A model generated the notes under the pieces. The model was given only the letters and a program-made list of their open reading frames with translations. It did no database searches and was not told the origin of the DNA. From Xanthobacteraceae bacterium (GTDB lineage: Bacteria; Pseudomonadota; Alphaproteobacteria; Rhizobiales; Xanthobacteraceae), in the NCBI GenBank assembly GCA_025929595.1, contig JAICQA010000001.1, positions 1 to 38,228 on the forward strand: 38,228 bases of DNA, read 5' to 3'. This document shows positions 6,551 to 13,380 of the stretch, one piece after another; the stretch's first letter is position 1, and every line of letters begins with the position of its first letter. The translations under genes were made by a program, and so were the position numbers.

Positions 6551-7209
6551 GGGCATTCACGATCATCGACGCCGAGCAGCGCTCGGACGCATGGAAGCAG
6601 GCCCGGCTCGGTCGCCTGACCGGATCCACAGCCGGCAAGATGCTGGCGAAGACGCAAAAGGGCTGGGGCGCCGACCGTCGGAACTTGATGCTGCAAATGA
6701 TTCTCGAGCGGCTCACGAACAAGCCGCAGGAATCGGGCTACCAGAACGACGCGATGCGCACCGGCATCGAGCGCGAGCCGCTGGCGATCGCCGCGTACGA
6801 GGCATACACCGGGTATCTGTTCGAGCAGACCGGATTCCTGTCGCACGACACGCTGATGGCTGGGGCATCGCTCGACGCCCACCTGGGCGACTTCGAGGTG
6901 CTGGTGTCGATCAAGTGCCGACAGCCGGCGGCGCATTGGGATTTTCTGCGCTCAGGGATCATCGACGCGAAAGCGATCGCGCAGATGCGGCATGAGGCGT
7001 GGATGTGCTCAGACACGTTCCGTGAACACCACTACGTTAGTTGGAATCCTGACTTTCCAGACGACAAGCAACTGAAGGCGGTCGTCTACACGCCGCAGAT
7101 GCTCGACATCCCAGAATACGAGCGCGAGGCGCTGAGTTTCCTGAGCGAGTGCGACACCGAACTGAAATCGATCGATGGCTGGAAGGCCGAAGCGGCAGGT
7201 GTCGCATGA
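6547..7209 (+). CDS. YqaJ-type (lambda-exonuclease-like) recombination nuclease
   Basis: A 220-residue protein of the PD-(D/E)xK fold. It starts DAWKQARLGRLTGSTAGKML, has a middle helix GIEREPLAIAAYEAYTGY with the conserved Glu, and an active-site region GASLDAHLGDFEVLVSIKC. It would resect 5' ends of double-stranded breaks so that the ERF protein can load. The expected Glu of the E-x-K pair reads Ser in SIK, which is unusual and may lower or shift the catalytic ligand set. The start is the ATG in the ATGA overlap; upstream in-frame codons run into the ERF gene. Confidence 0.82.
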   Translation: MRAFTIIDAEQRSDAWKQARLGRLTGSTAGKMLAKTQKGWGADRRNLMLQMILERLTNKPQESGYQNDAMRTGIEREPLAIAAYEAYTGYLFEQTGFLSHDTLMAGASLDAHLGDFEVLVSIKCRQPAAHWDFLRSGIIDAKAIAQMRHEAWMCSDTFREHHYVSWNPDFPDDKQLKAVVYTPQMLDIPEYEREALSFLSECDTELKSIDGWKAEAAGVA

Positions 7210-7463
7210 GCGAGAAATTTTACTATCGCCTCACACAGCGCGGGCACGAAGTCACCAGCGAGATCGTCTGCCTGGAACACTACGCCTACGCCTCACAACC
7301 CGGTCGAGACATGGGCCCGCTCTCCGTGCGCGAACAAGCCGCCGGCTACCGACAGACGGTCATTCCGTACAAGGGTGATCGGGATTGTGCGACGTGCAAC
7401 GAGATCGACAACCGTCATTCCGAGCAGGGTGAATTGCAGTCTGAGCGGAGGTTGCAGCCGTAA
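7206..7463 (+). CDS. Hypothetical protein with CxxC (85 aa)
   Basis: Starts in an ATGA overlap with the nuclease and ends in a TAATG overlap with the J-domain gene. The N-terminal part is beta-like (KFYYRLTQRGHEVTSEIVCLEHYAY). A CATC motif near residue 62 could bind metal or form a disulfide. No family recognised. Confidence 0.6.
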   Translation: MSEKFYYRLTQRGHEVTSEIVCLEHYAYASQPGRDMGPLSVREQAAGYRQTVIPYKGDRDCATCNEIDNRHSEQGELQSERRLQP

Positions 7464-8068
7464 TGGACGCGACCCGATTCCCTTTGTCGTGGCCGACTGG
7501 CTGGATTCGCACGAAGTATCGACATCGAGCCAAATTCGGCAAGCGCCAAGGCTTCCAGAAGGATCGCCTGAGTGTTGGCGATGGACTGTCGCGGCTCACC
7601 GGAGAGTTGCGTCGACTCGGCGCCGGGCGAACGATCATCAGCAGCAACCTGCAGACGCGCGGCGACGGTTTGCCATACGCCAATCAGGGCAAGATGCTCG
7701 CCGATCCTGGCGTCGCGGTCTACTTCCACCTAAAGGGCCAGCCGCGCGTGTTGGCCTGTGATAAGTGGGATTCCGCTGCCGACAACATGGCCGCGATCGC
7801 TGGACATATTGAAGCGATCCGAGCGGTCGATCGCTACGGCGTCGGCACCCTTGAGCAGGCATTTGCCGGCTACACCGCCCTGCCGGCGCAAGCCGCGTCA
7901 TGGTTCACGGTGTTGGAGTTTGATCAGCCTCCGGCTTCGTTCGACGTCGTCGAAAAGCGGTTCCGTGAGTTGCTACAAAAACACCATCCCGACCGCGGCG
8001 GCAACGCTGAAACGATGGCAAAGATCAACGCTGCGCGCGACACCGCGAGACAGGAGTTGGTCGCGTAA
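7463..8068 (+). CDS. J-domain protein of phage recombination clusters
   Basis: A 201-residue protein whose C-terminus carries a J-domain end (KRFRELLQKHHPDRGGN) with the HPD tripeptide that stimulates DnaK ATPase. The N-terminal region has GDGLPYANQGKMLADPGVAVYF, LACDKWD and HIEAIRAVDRYGVG, a block I recall from a family found in many prophages next to recombination genes. It could recruit the host DnaK chaperone to phage replication or recombination proteins, much as lambda depends on host DnaJ. That role is inference; the HPD motif is seen directly. Confidence 0.85.
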   Translation: MDATRFPLSWPTGWIRTKYRHRAKFGKRQGFQKDRLSVGDGLSRLTGELRRLGAGRTIISSNLQTRGDGLPYANQGKMLADPGVAVYFHLKGQPRVLACDKWDSAADNMAAIAGHIEAIRAVDRYGVGTLEQAFAGYTALPAQAASWFTVLEFDQPPASFDVVEKRFRELLQKHHPDRGGNAETMAKINAARDTARQELVA

Positions 8069-8478
8069 TGGGCGCCTCGAACTGGCCCGGTTTGGCCATT
8101 CCCAAGCCTGAGCCTCGGTGGAAATCCAAGAGGAAGAAAGTGACCGAAGAATCCTCGGACATCAAAGACGCCTATCAGCTCGTCGACGAACGAGACGAGC
8201 GGAAGTGTCGTATCTGCCGGCGGTGGGTTGGCGGCATCGGCATGTTGAATGCCGTCCACCATCACCACTTGATCTCGCGGAGCATCGCGCCGAGAGAGAT
8301 CAAGCACACGACCGGCAATATCGCCAGCTTGTGCAACGACTGTCACGACCTTGTCGAGAACTCAGGCTTGCTGCGGATTTCAGGCGACGCTGACGCGCGC
8401 GATCCGAATGGCGTGCTCTGTGGCCTGACGCTAGAACGCGCCGTAGATGGCAACTGGGAAGCGGTGGGCCAGCGATGA
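8068..8478 (+). CDS. HNH nuclease-like protein of the recombination region
   Basis: A 136-residue protein with a zinc-bound HNH pattern: CRIC, then NAVHHHHLI, then CNDCHDLV. This is the beta-beta-alpha-metal fold with His-rich catalytic strand. It lies between the J-domain gene (TAATG overlap) and NinB, where lambdoid phages often carry NinG/Rap-like or HNH junction nucleases. It could cut recombination intermediates. A passenger homing nuclease is possible but less likely given the tight overlaps on both sides. Confidence 0.75.
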   Translation: MGASNWPGLAIPKPEPRWKSKRKKVTEESSDIKDAYQLVDERDERKCRICRRWVGGIGMLNAVHHHHLISRSIAPREIKHTTGNIASLCNDCHDLVENSGLLRISGDADARDPNGVLCGLTLERAVDGNWEAVGQR

Positions 8479-8999
8479 GCGCGCGCGTCTGGATCGGCGT
8501 GATGCAGGACGGACACTTCCATGCTGACGACGGCCGGGAGTACACCGCGCACTGCGCCGATCTGGACGGCTACGAAGTCGAGCAGGTCATCCGGAAGCGG
8601 CGATCGTCGAGAACCCTTCGTCAGAATCGTTGGTTTCATGCGTTCATGCGGCCCTTGGCCGAGCACTTGGGCTATGAGGTTGAGGATCTGAAGCTCGCCG
8701 GCTTGATCGCGTTGTTCGGCACGGATGTCGTCATGGGTTACACCGTGCCCACAAAGCCGCACACGTCGGATCTGAACACCGAAGAGTTTTCGGATCTCTG
8801 TGAATGGTTTGTGCAGAAGGCCGCGGAGTGCGGCTTCGTCGTGCTCTACCCGGAAGAATTTAAGAGGCAACACCGACGCGGTGCCAAGGGATCACTTGGC
8901 GAGTCCGCTCACCACACGAGTCGTCGCTCTTTGGTTCCTGGTGAGTTGGTGGACTCCGAGGATGCGTGTGCATCCCCGGCCGCGTCGAGGCGAGCGTGA
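8475..8999 (+). CDS. ninB: NinB-like recombination protein
   Basis: A 174-residue protein with the NinB pattern: RTLRQNRWFHAFMRPLAEHLGYEVEDLK, then HTSDLNTEEFSDLCEWFV and a Gly-rich end near PEEF. NinB of lambda (Orf) binds single-stranded DNA and SSB and replaces RecFOR in Red recombination. About 40 residues after PEEF do not look like the family, and the DNA there folds into strong hairpins. The domain may therefore end early while the remaining frame stays open by chance. Starts in an ATGA overlap with the HNH gene. Confidence 0.75.
   Translation: MSARVWIGVMQDGHFHADDGREYTAHCADLDGYEVEQVIRKRRSSRTLRQNRWFHAFMRPLAEHLGYEVEDLKLAGLIALFGTDVVMGYTVPTKPHTSDLNTEEFSDLCEWFVQKAAECGFVVLYPEEFKRQHRRGAKGSLGESAHHTSRRSLVPGELVDSEDACASPAASRRA
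8871..8979 (+). ncRNA. Cluster of consecutive hairpins; candidate structured RNA
   Basis: Adjacent stems lie end to end: CACCG/CGGTG (8871-8883); GCCAAG/CTTGGC (8883-8900); GAGTCC plus CTCACCA pairing with TGGTGAG plus GGACTC (8901-8956); and CCG-a-GGATGC with GCATCC-c-CGG around a gtgt loop (8956-8979). The first two share one base and may alternate. They overlap the low-similarity C-terminal codons of ninB. No known RNA family is recognised. It may be a cis-acting RNA, a 3' processing structure or a chance cluster in GC-rich DNA. Confidence 0.4.
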
Positions 9000-9193
9000 T
9001 GAATCGAGCGAACGAGGCGGCAGCCGAGAAGGGTCGGCCATTGACACTAGGTGCCGCACTCATCCGAGTTGGAAGAGCGCCAGAAGCAACAGCGGGGGCC
9101 TCCGCCATTCTGGAAATGCCGCGAGACGGTAGCAGGTATCAAGCCCTGTCCGCTTCGTTCGTTCGGTTGATCAAGTTGAACATTGTGAAGTGA
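8999..9193 (+). CDS. Doubtful small ORF (64 aa)
   Basis: An ATG overlaps the ninB TGA by one base and the frame runs 64 codons. Composition is unremarkable, rich in Ala and Arg, and no family is recognised. It lies in a region with many potential RNA stems and could be non-coding. Only the overlapping start favours it. Confidence 0.3.
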   Translation: MNRANEAAAEKGRPLTLGAALIRVGRAPEATAGASAILEMPRDGSRYQALSASFVRLIKLNIVK

Positions 9194-9271
9194 CCGAACG
9201 CCGCGCACCGTCGGCACAGGATTGCCGCAACAGGTCGCCACGAACAAGGCAGGAGCGTTAGGCGTTCGGTC
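9160..9271 (+). repeat. Three-segment complementary repeat: CGTTCGGT, ACCGAACG, CGTTCGGT
   Basis: GACCGAACGCC (9192-9202) is a perfect 11-bp inverted repeat of GGCGTTCGGTC (9261-9271), with 58 bases between. CGTTCGGT also occurs upstream at 9160-9167, so the middle segment could pair with either side. The stretch 9194-9359 holds no convincing gene; this repeat, a CGCGA/TCGCG hairpin (9307-9325) and two GTAACG repeats are what I see in it. Confidence 0.5.
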
Positions 9272-9312
9272 CCTTGACAGTGTTTCAACCCGGTGGATCA
9301 GGTGAGCGCGAC

Positions 9313-9708
9313 CGTAACGATCGCGAGACGTGTGTAGATTCGACGAGGCGCGTAACGAAATGACATGGATCAAGGTGGACGACAAAACGCCGAGGCACCC
9401 GAAGATTTCGCCGCTGAGCGATCGGGCGTTCCGTGCGTGGTTCGCTGCCTTGTGCTACGCCAGCGAGTTCCTGACTGACGGGTTACTGCCTGTGGCCTTC
9501 CTGTTGAGCGTGCGCCGGGGTATCCAGGAAGAGGTGATCTCGTCCGGCTTGTGGCGCGTCGATGCGTCCGGCGAGGTGTGGATTCACGACTACCTGGATC
9601 ACCAGCGCGACAAAGCGTCCGTCAGGAAACAGCGAGACGGCGGGCGCGACCGACAGCGGAAGTTCCGTAACGCGCAGCGTAACGCCGTTACTAACAACGA
9701 AGTAACGC
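9313..9708. repeat. GTAACG iteron-like repeats; candidate replication origin
   Basis: CGTAACG occurs at 9313-9319 and 9351-9357 before the replication gene, and inside it at 9666-9672 and 9678-9684 (both extended to CGTAACGC), with GTAACGC at 9702-9708 and an inverted CGTTAC at 9686-9691. A CCCCC/GGGGG hairpin follows at 9743-9757. Lambdoid phages place origin iterons inside the initiator gene, so the internal cluster is a reasonable origin candidate. Confidence 0.5.
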
Positions 9709-9941
9709 GACTAGAGGAGAGTAGAGCAGATCAACCCCCCAACCCCCTTTCAGGGGGCTCGCGTCGAAAGGCAAAGACCAAACTCCGAGCTGTCGAGGTC
9801 GCGCGTGATCCCCTCGCGGTTGAACAAGCCATGGAGACGCAACGGCGGCGCGCTGTGATGGTGGCAGAGGGCAAGACGGACGACGAGATCGCGGCCATCT
9901 TCGACGCTGAGTACGACGCCCGAAAGGCGGCCAGCGCGTGA
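9360..9941 (+). CDS. Phage replication protein, DnaT/O-like N-terminal type
   Basis: A 193-residue protein whose first 80 residues follow the pattern W.KVDD..P.HPK...LSDRAFR.WFAALCYASE.LTDG.LP, known from phage replication initiators and helicase loaders. The middle is Lys/Arg/Gln/Asn-rich and low in structure, and coincides with the repeat cluster. The C-terminus is a helical segment (GKTDDEIAAIFDAEYDARK). It probably starts phage replication by melting the origin or loading the host helicase. No helicase gene is seen in the window, so host DnaB would be used. ATG 9360 is preferred to an upstream in-frame ATG at 9330. Confidence 0.7.
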   Translation: MTWIKVDDKTPRHPKISPLSDRAFRAWFAALCYASEFLTDGLLPVAFLLSVRRGIQEEVISSGLWRVDASGEVWIHDYLDHQRDKASVRKQRDGGRDRQRKFRNAQRNAVTNNEVTRLEESRADQPPNPLSGGSRRKAKTKLRAVEVARDPLAVEQAMETQRRRAVMVAEGKTDDEIAAIFDAEYDARKAASA

Positions 9942-10228
9942 CCGGCATCTTCGTGAAATCTCCCTCGCTCGGCCAGTGCGTCTTCTGCCCGCGATCCTTC
10001 GTCGTCGGTGAGGTGATCTACCTCTGGCACAAGCTCGAGAAGCAGACCGTGTGCGGCTACTGCGCGAAGGAACGCTGGGGCTACGCGCCGAACAACGCGC
10101 CGGTGCTGTCGGCGCCGCCGGCCGAGAAATCCTCGGTCGGGTTCGACTCCACGAGGGCGATCTTGCGCTCGTTGCAGTCGAAGGCGAATCAAAACGATCC
10201 CAAGTTACGACAGTCGGGGGAGCGATGA
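9938..10228 (+). CDS. Zinc-ribbon protein (96 aa)
   Basis: GTG start in a GTGA overlap. Two knuckles, CVFC (residues 14-17) and CGYC (39-42), with GEVIYLWHKLEKQTV between them, form a small zinc ribbon. The C-terminal half is hydrophilic and helical. Its place behind the replication gene suggests a nucleic-acid-binding accessory; no family is recognised. Confidence 0.65.
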   Translation: MTGIFVKSPSLGQCVFCPRSFVVGEVIYLWHKLEKQTVCGYCAKERWGYAPNNAPVLSAPPAEKSSVGFDSTRAILRSLQSKANQNDPKLRQSGER

Positions 10229-10431
10229 GCCAGCATCAATTCGATTTCGGCCTTCCCGCTCGCAAGCAACCGCCCGCTCGATGGGAAGCCGTACTGCGAT
10301 GGGAAGGCGAACGGTTGGCCGTCATCTGGACCGACAACGACGTGCGCGCCTGGTTCCAGTCCTGGGATGTGGCGATCGCTTGCGTGCTGCATCCGTTGAA
10401 CGACAACGTGCTGTTGAGGATCCGCGCATGA
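10225..10431 (+). CDS. Hypothetical protein (68 aa)
   Basis: Starts and ends in ATGA overlaps. A compact Trp-rich, mixed alpha/beta sequence (WEAVLRWEGERLAVIWTDND). No family recognised; the tight coupling on both sides supports expression. Confidence 0.6.
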   Translation: MSQHQFDFGLPARKQPPARWEAVLRWEGERLAVIWTDNDVRAWFQSWDVAIACVLHPLNDNVLLRIRA

Positions 10432-10784
10432 GCCAACTACCGCTGTCCTTCACCAGCTCGCAGCCGTTCGATCCGCATCTAGCGGTCGCACCGTCACCGC
10501 ATCGTGAGGCGCGAGAAACATCCGCACTCGCGGCGATTGAGAACACGTCGACGTCACGTCGGGCGGTGCAGAACACGCGGATCCTCTCGCTGCTGAATGC
10601 GGCCGGATCGATCGGCCTGAGCGACATCGAGATTCACCGCGCGACCGGATACCCGAGGTCATCGATCTGTGCTCGCAGGGGCTTCGATCTGAAGTCGTTG
10701 ATCGAACCGGCGGCCGAGCGGTACGTCGATCCGCTATCGAAGCGTTCGTATACCAGGTGGAAGTTAAAGCAAAGGGGCGCATAG
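10428..10784 (+). CDS. Winged-helix DNA-binding protein (118 aa)
   Basis: An unstructured N-terminus of about 45 residues leads to a winged-helix domain: RILSLLNAAGSIGLSDIEIH, a recognition helix in RATGYPRSSICARR, and a beta wing ending YTRWKL. Similar small domains occur in phage early regions as regulators or replication accessories. It sits two bases before the clamp-like gene. Its target is unknown. Confidence 0.6.
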   Translation: MSQLPLSFTSSQPFDPHLAVAPSPHREARETSALAAIENTSTSRRAVQNTRILSLLNAAGSIGLSDIEIHRATGYPRSSICARRGFDLKSLIEPAAERYVDPLSKRSYTRWKLKQRGA

Positions 10785-10786
10785 GA

Positions 10787-11416
10787 ATGTTGATTCACCG
10801 CGAATCGTTGGAACTGGCGAAGCTTGCACCGGACGCCGAGGATGTCGGGCAGGCAGCGCTGACCGGAATTGAGATCAAGCCGGACGGTCATGTCGCTGTC
10901 TGCGACGGGCATATGTGGTTGCGTGTGTCAGGGAAGGTCGACGAGCCGTCGCTGTTTGACGCGATTATTCCTGTAGAAGAACGCGAGCACGAAAGCACGA
11001 TCGTTCTACCGGCTGAAGCTGCGCTCTCATTCAACGCGGCGCTGAAGAAGCGAAAAAAGAAGAAGGGTGAGGCCCCTCCGCATGTGGTCATCTCGCAAGA
11101 GGGCGACCAGATCAAAATAGCCAGCAGTGATGGCAAGGTGACCCGCCGGTTCGAAGTGGCGAAGGTTGAAGATCCGTATCCAAATATCGACTCGGTCTTC
11201 AAGAACCATGCGACAACCAAGCGCGTCACGTTCGGCGTGGATCTTTTGCTGGCCTTCCTAAAGACGGTTCGCGCGTGTGGCGGAAACTCGATCGAGATGG
11301 AGTTTGCCGAAAGCGAACTGGCGCCCGTGAGGGTGTCGTCCTATAGCCTCACGGTCGGCAAGATCGACGGCGCCCTGATGCCGCAGCGGCCGGCTGAGAA
11401 GGAAGCGGCGGCGTAG
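10787..11416 (+). CDS. Sliding-clamp-like protein (DnaN-like, short form)
   Basis: A 209-residue protein with features of the bacterial beta clamp: ALTGIEIKPDGHVAVCDGHMWLRV near the start (the DnaN L.g...d...L.ATDghrL block), alternating beta strands throughout, and a C-terminal segment ALMPQR matching the clamp end motif MPMR. Bacterial clamps have three domains in about 370 residues; this has room for two at most. It may tether phage replication proteins, or compete with the host clamp. ATG 10787 follows AGG and is only two bases after the upstream stop. Confidence 0.6.
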   Translation: MLIHRESLELAKLAPDAEDVGQAALTGIEIKPDGHVAVCDGHMWLRVSGKVDEPSLFDAIIPVEEREHESTIVLPAEAALSFNAALKKRKKKKGEAPPHVVISQEGDQIKIASSDGKVTRRFEVAKVEDPYPNIDSVFKNHATTKRVTFGVDLLLAFLKTVRACGGNSIEMEFAESELAPVRVSSYSLTVGKIDGALMPQRPAEKEAAA

Positions 11417-11578
11417 ATGAAGTGCGCCTGCGGTCGTCCTGTTCGCCTATCGCAGCGGTCGCCGTTGTGTGCGCTCTGCCATCGTGCGCGCCGGCGTGAA
11501 CGCGCCGAAGAAGCCCGTATCGATCGCCTGTTCCGGGTTGCCTTGTCGACGATCAAGCACTTACGGAGGGCCGCATGA
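11417..11578 (+). CDS. Small zinc-knuckle protein (53 aa)
   Basis: Starts directly after the clamp-like stop and ends in an ATGA overlap. CAC near the start (residues 3-5) and CALC (18-21) can form one zinc site. The rest is a strongly basic helix (RARRRERAEEARIDRLFR), which suggests nucleic-acid binding. Confidence 0.6.
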   Translation: MKCACGRPVRLSQRSPLCALCHRARRRERAEEARIDRLFRVALSTIKHLRRAA

Positions 11579-11826
11579 CCAGCGCCTACACCATTAGTGG
11601 CCCGATCGATGAGTTGCCGCCGCCGATCAAACCCTGCGGGAAGTCCCGCGACAACTGGTCGTACGCCTACCAGGCGGCACGCGCTGCGCATGGCCGATGG
11701 GTCGCGATCGACTTCGGCATAGACACATTGAAGGCGCGCAACCTGTCCGCTGTAGCGCGCAAGCGGCACGACTTCGACACCGAGACGCGCGGCGCCGTCT
11801 GTTTCATGCGCTTGAGGTTGCGATGA
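11575..11826 (+). CDS. Hypothetical protein (83 aa)
   Basis: Bounded by ATGA overlaps at both ends. Contains PPPIKPCGKSRDNWSYAYQAARAA and a C-terminal beta-like basic half. No family recognised. Confidence 0.55.
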   Translation: MTSAYTISGPIDELPPPIKPCGKSRDNWSYAYQAARAAHGRWVAIDFGIDTLKARNLSAVARKRHDFDTETRGAVCFMRLRLR

Positions 11827-12044
11827 GCGATCCCGATCGGTCCGGACCCTACACCTGTCACGGCCCCATGAAGGCGGTGACGCTCGAAGCGTTGACGGGC
11901 GGCACGTTGCGGACAGGCGGCGTCGCGGTGTTCGTCTGCACGTGCGGAATTTGGCGTCACGGCTTTTCGATTCACGAATCGCAGTTGCGATCGATCGTTG
12001 AACAGCACATGCCGGTCTTTTTGGCGAAGGAGAAATCCAAATGA
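11823..12044 (+). CDS. Hypothetical protein with CTC motif (73 aa)
   Basis: Bounded by ATGA overlaps. Cys residues at YTCHG and VFVCTCG could bind metal. A short helix (SQLRSIVEQHM) ends the protein. Unknown function. Confidence 0.55.
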   Translation: MSDPDRSGPYTCHGPMKAVTLEALTGGTLRTGGVAVFVCTCGIWRHGFSIHESQLRSIVEQHMPVFLAKEKSK

Positions 12045-12160
12045 TGCGCATTGTTGGTGTCGTCGTCATCGCCGTCACCGTTGGCGCCTTCGTCATCTTG
12101 ATCGCGGCGAGCCTTTGGGCCGGCAGGTCCGAGCTCAATGGACGGGACGGATTGTCATGA
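12041..12160 (+). CDS. Small membrane protein (39 aa)
   Basis: ATGA overlaps at both ends. After MMR, residues 4-27 are one continuous hydrophobic helix (VGVVVIAVTVGAFVILIAA) followed by a short hydrophilic tail. A likely single-pass inner-membrane peptide. Unknown role. Confidence 0.55.
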   Translation: MMRIVGVVVIAVTVGAFVILIAASLWAGRSELNGRDGLS

Positions 12161-13380
12161 TCACGTATCAAGGCAGTCTCCGCCTCCCGTACACGCCAGG
12201 TGAAGCGGTCGATCACTTCTCCAATGCCGGCCGGCTCGCATGGGATCGGGAGCGGCAGAAGCTCGCGGTGCAGACGCGGCGAGGACGGTGGAGCTACATC
12301 ACCCTTCCGCCGCCCGTGTTGAGCAACGACGTTAATACCTTGCTGATTGCAGGCTTTGATGGAGCGTTTCAGCCAGCGGCGCCGCCACCGCCATTTCCGG
12401 CAGGCTTCGAGGGCTTCCTCCTCAGAGACGGCGAACAGTATCTGGCGAACGCCTTGGACTACTACGACGCGAACAACATCCGCACGGTCGGGACGTGGGT
12501 CGGCGGGGCGTGGAGGGCCTTAGTCCCGAGCAACATGCAAGGGTATGGCGCCGGGTACGCTTGTTGGACGCCTGACCATTGCCGCGCGGAGCACGGCTCG
12601 TTCATTGTTGGGTGCTTTGGCGTGCCGATCATCACGCGCACGTCGTATGGGCCTGCGGCGTGGGCGTGTGGGGAGGATAACGGCTTCTGGGCTCAGCCGA
12701 TGGTGTATTACCCCGGCCAGCATCCGCTGGGGCAGTACTTCTCCAGTGACCCGCTGTTTAACCATACGTTCCTTGCGGCAGGCTGCGCGGTGGTTGGCCC
12801 GTATCTGGACTTCTACGGCTCGATCGGCATCGGTGAGCCTGGATACGGGATCGGCGTGGCGACACCCGAGGAAGTGCGCGTTGAGACATCCCCTCAGGGC
12901 GACACACATTACGTCTATGACCCGGATTACGTGGGCGGCCCGAAAGGGAATCACGGCTGGCCGTACATCTACGTGCGCCTGCGGTTTCGACGGGCTGACA
13001 TTGTGGCCGCGGTGAATCCGTGGGACGTGGTTCCTGAGGTGCTGCGCTTGCCAGATGAATGGTTCTTGCAGGGCCGAACGCAGTTGGGGACGGTGCGCCA
13101 GAAGCGGCTCTTCGGGATGACCTCCGATGAGCAGGGGCGTATTTTCCTGATGCAGTTGGCGTGCGATCACTCGAATCGAGCCGGGTATTACCCGGTGCTG
13201 CATGTGTTGCACGACAGCGACATGGTGATCCCTGAGCCAGAGCCCGAACCAGAACCAGAGCCGGTGCCTGAGCCTGAGCCTGAGCCAGAACCGATTCCGG
13301 AACCTGTCCCACCGACGATTGATCAGCGGGTGTCTTCTTTGGAAGAGAAGTTGTTACGGATCGCGGAGGCGGCATCGTGA
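12157..13380 (+). CDS. Large unknown protein with Pro-Glu hinge and C-terminal coiled coil (407 aa)
   Basis: Starts in an ATGA overlap. The body (about 1-350) is rich in Gly, Trp and Tyr with many short beta segments, for example YGAGYACWTPDHCRAEHGSF and a WPYIYVRLRFRRAD strand. A hinge of repeated Pro-Glu dipeptides follows (about 355-380), then a helix QRVSSLEEKLLRIAEA that could form an oligomeric coiled coil. This build recalls virion or surface proteins, yet the gene lies in the early region, far from the tail genes. No signal peptide is seen. No family recognised. Confidence 0.7.
   Translation: MITYQGSLRLPYTPGEAVDHFSNAGRLAWDRERQKLAVQTRRGRWSYITLPPPVLSNDVNTLLIAGFDGAFQPAAPPPPFPAGFEGFLLRDGEQYLANALDYYDANNIRTVGTWVGGAWRALVPSNMQGYGAGYACWTPDHCRAEHGSFIVGCFGVPIITRTSYGPAAWACGEDNGFWAQPMVYYPGQHPLGQYFSSDPLFNHTFLAAGCAVVGPYLDFYGSIGIGEPGYGIGVATPEEVRVETSPQGDTHYVYDPDYVGGPKGNHGWPYIYVRLRFRRADIVAAVNPWDVVPEVLRLPDEWFLQGRTQLGTVRQKRLFGMTSDEQGRIFLMQLACDHSNRAGYYPVLHVLHDSDMVIPEPEPEPEPEPVPEPEPEPEPIPEPVPPTIDQRVSSLEEKLLRIAEAAS

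Noticed and set aside
9257..9263. GTTAGGC resembling an integron attC core site next to an inverted repeat
   Set aside because: The matching RYYYAAC partner is absent, the inverted repeat extends on the wrong side of the core, and no integron integrase is present.
8860..9360. Group I or group II intron, or retron RNA, at the end of ninB
   Set aside because: No group I core pairing sequences, no domain V-like element and no reverse transcriptase were seen. The adjacent HNH gene is upstream with its own overlaps.
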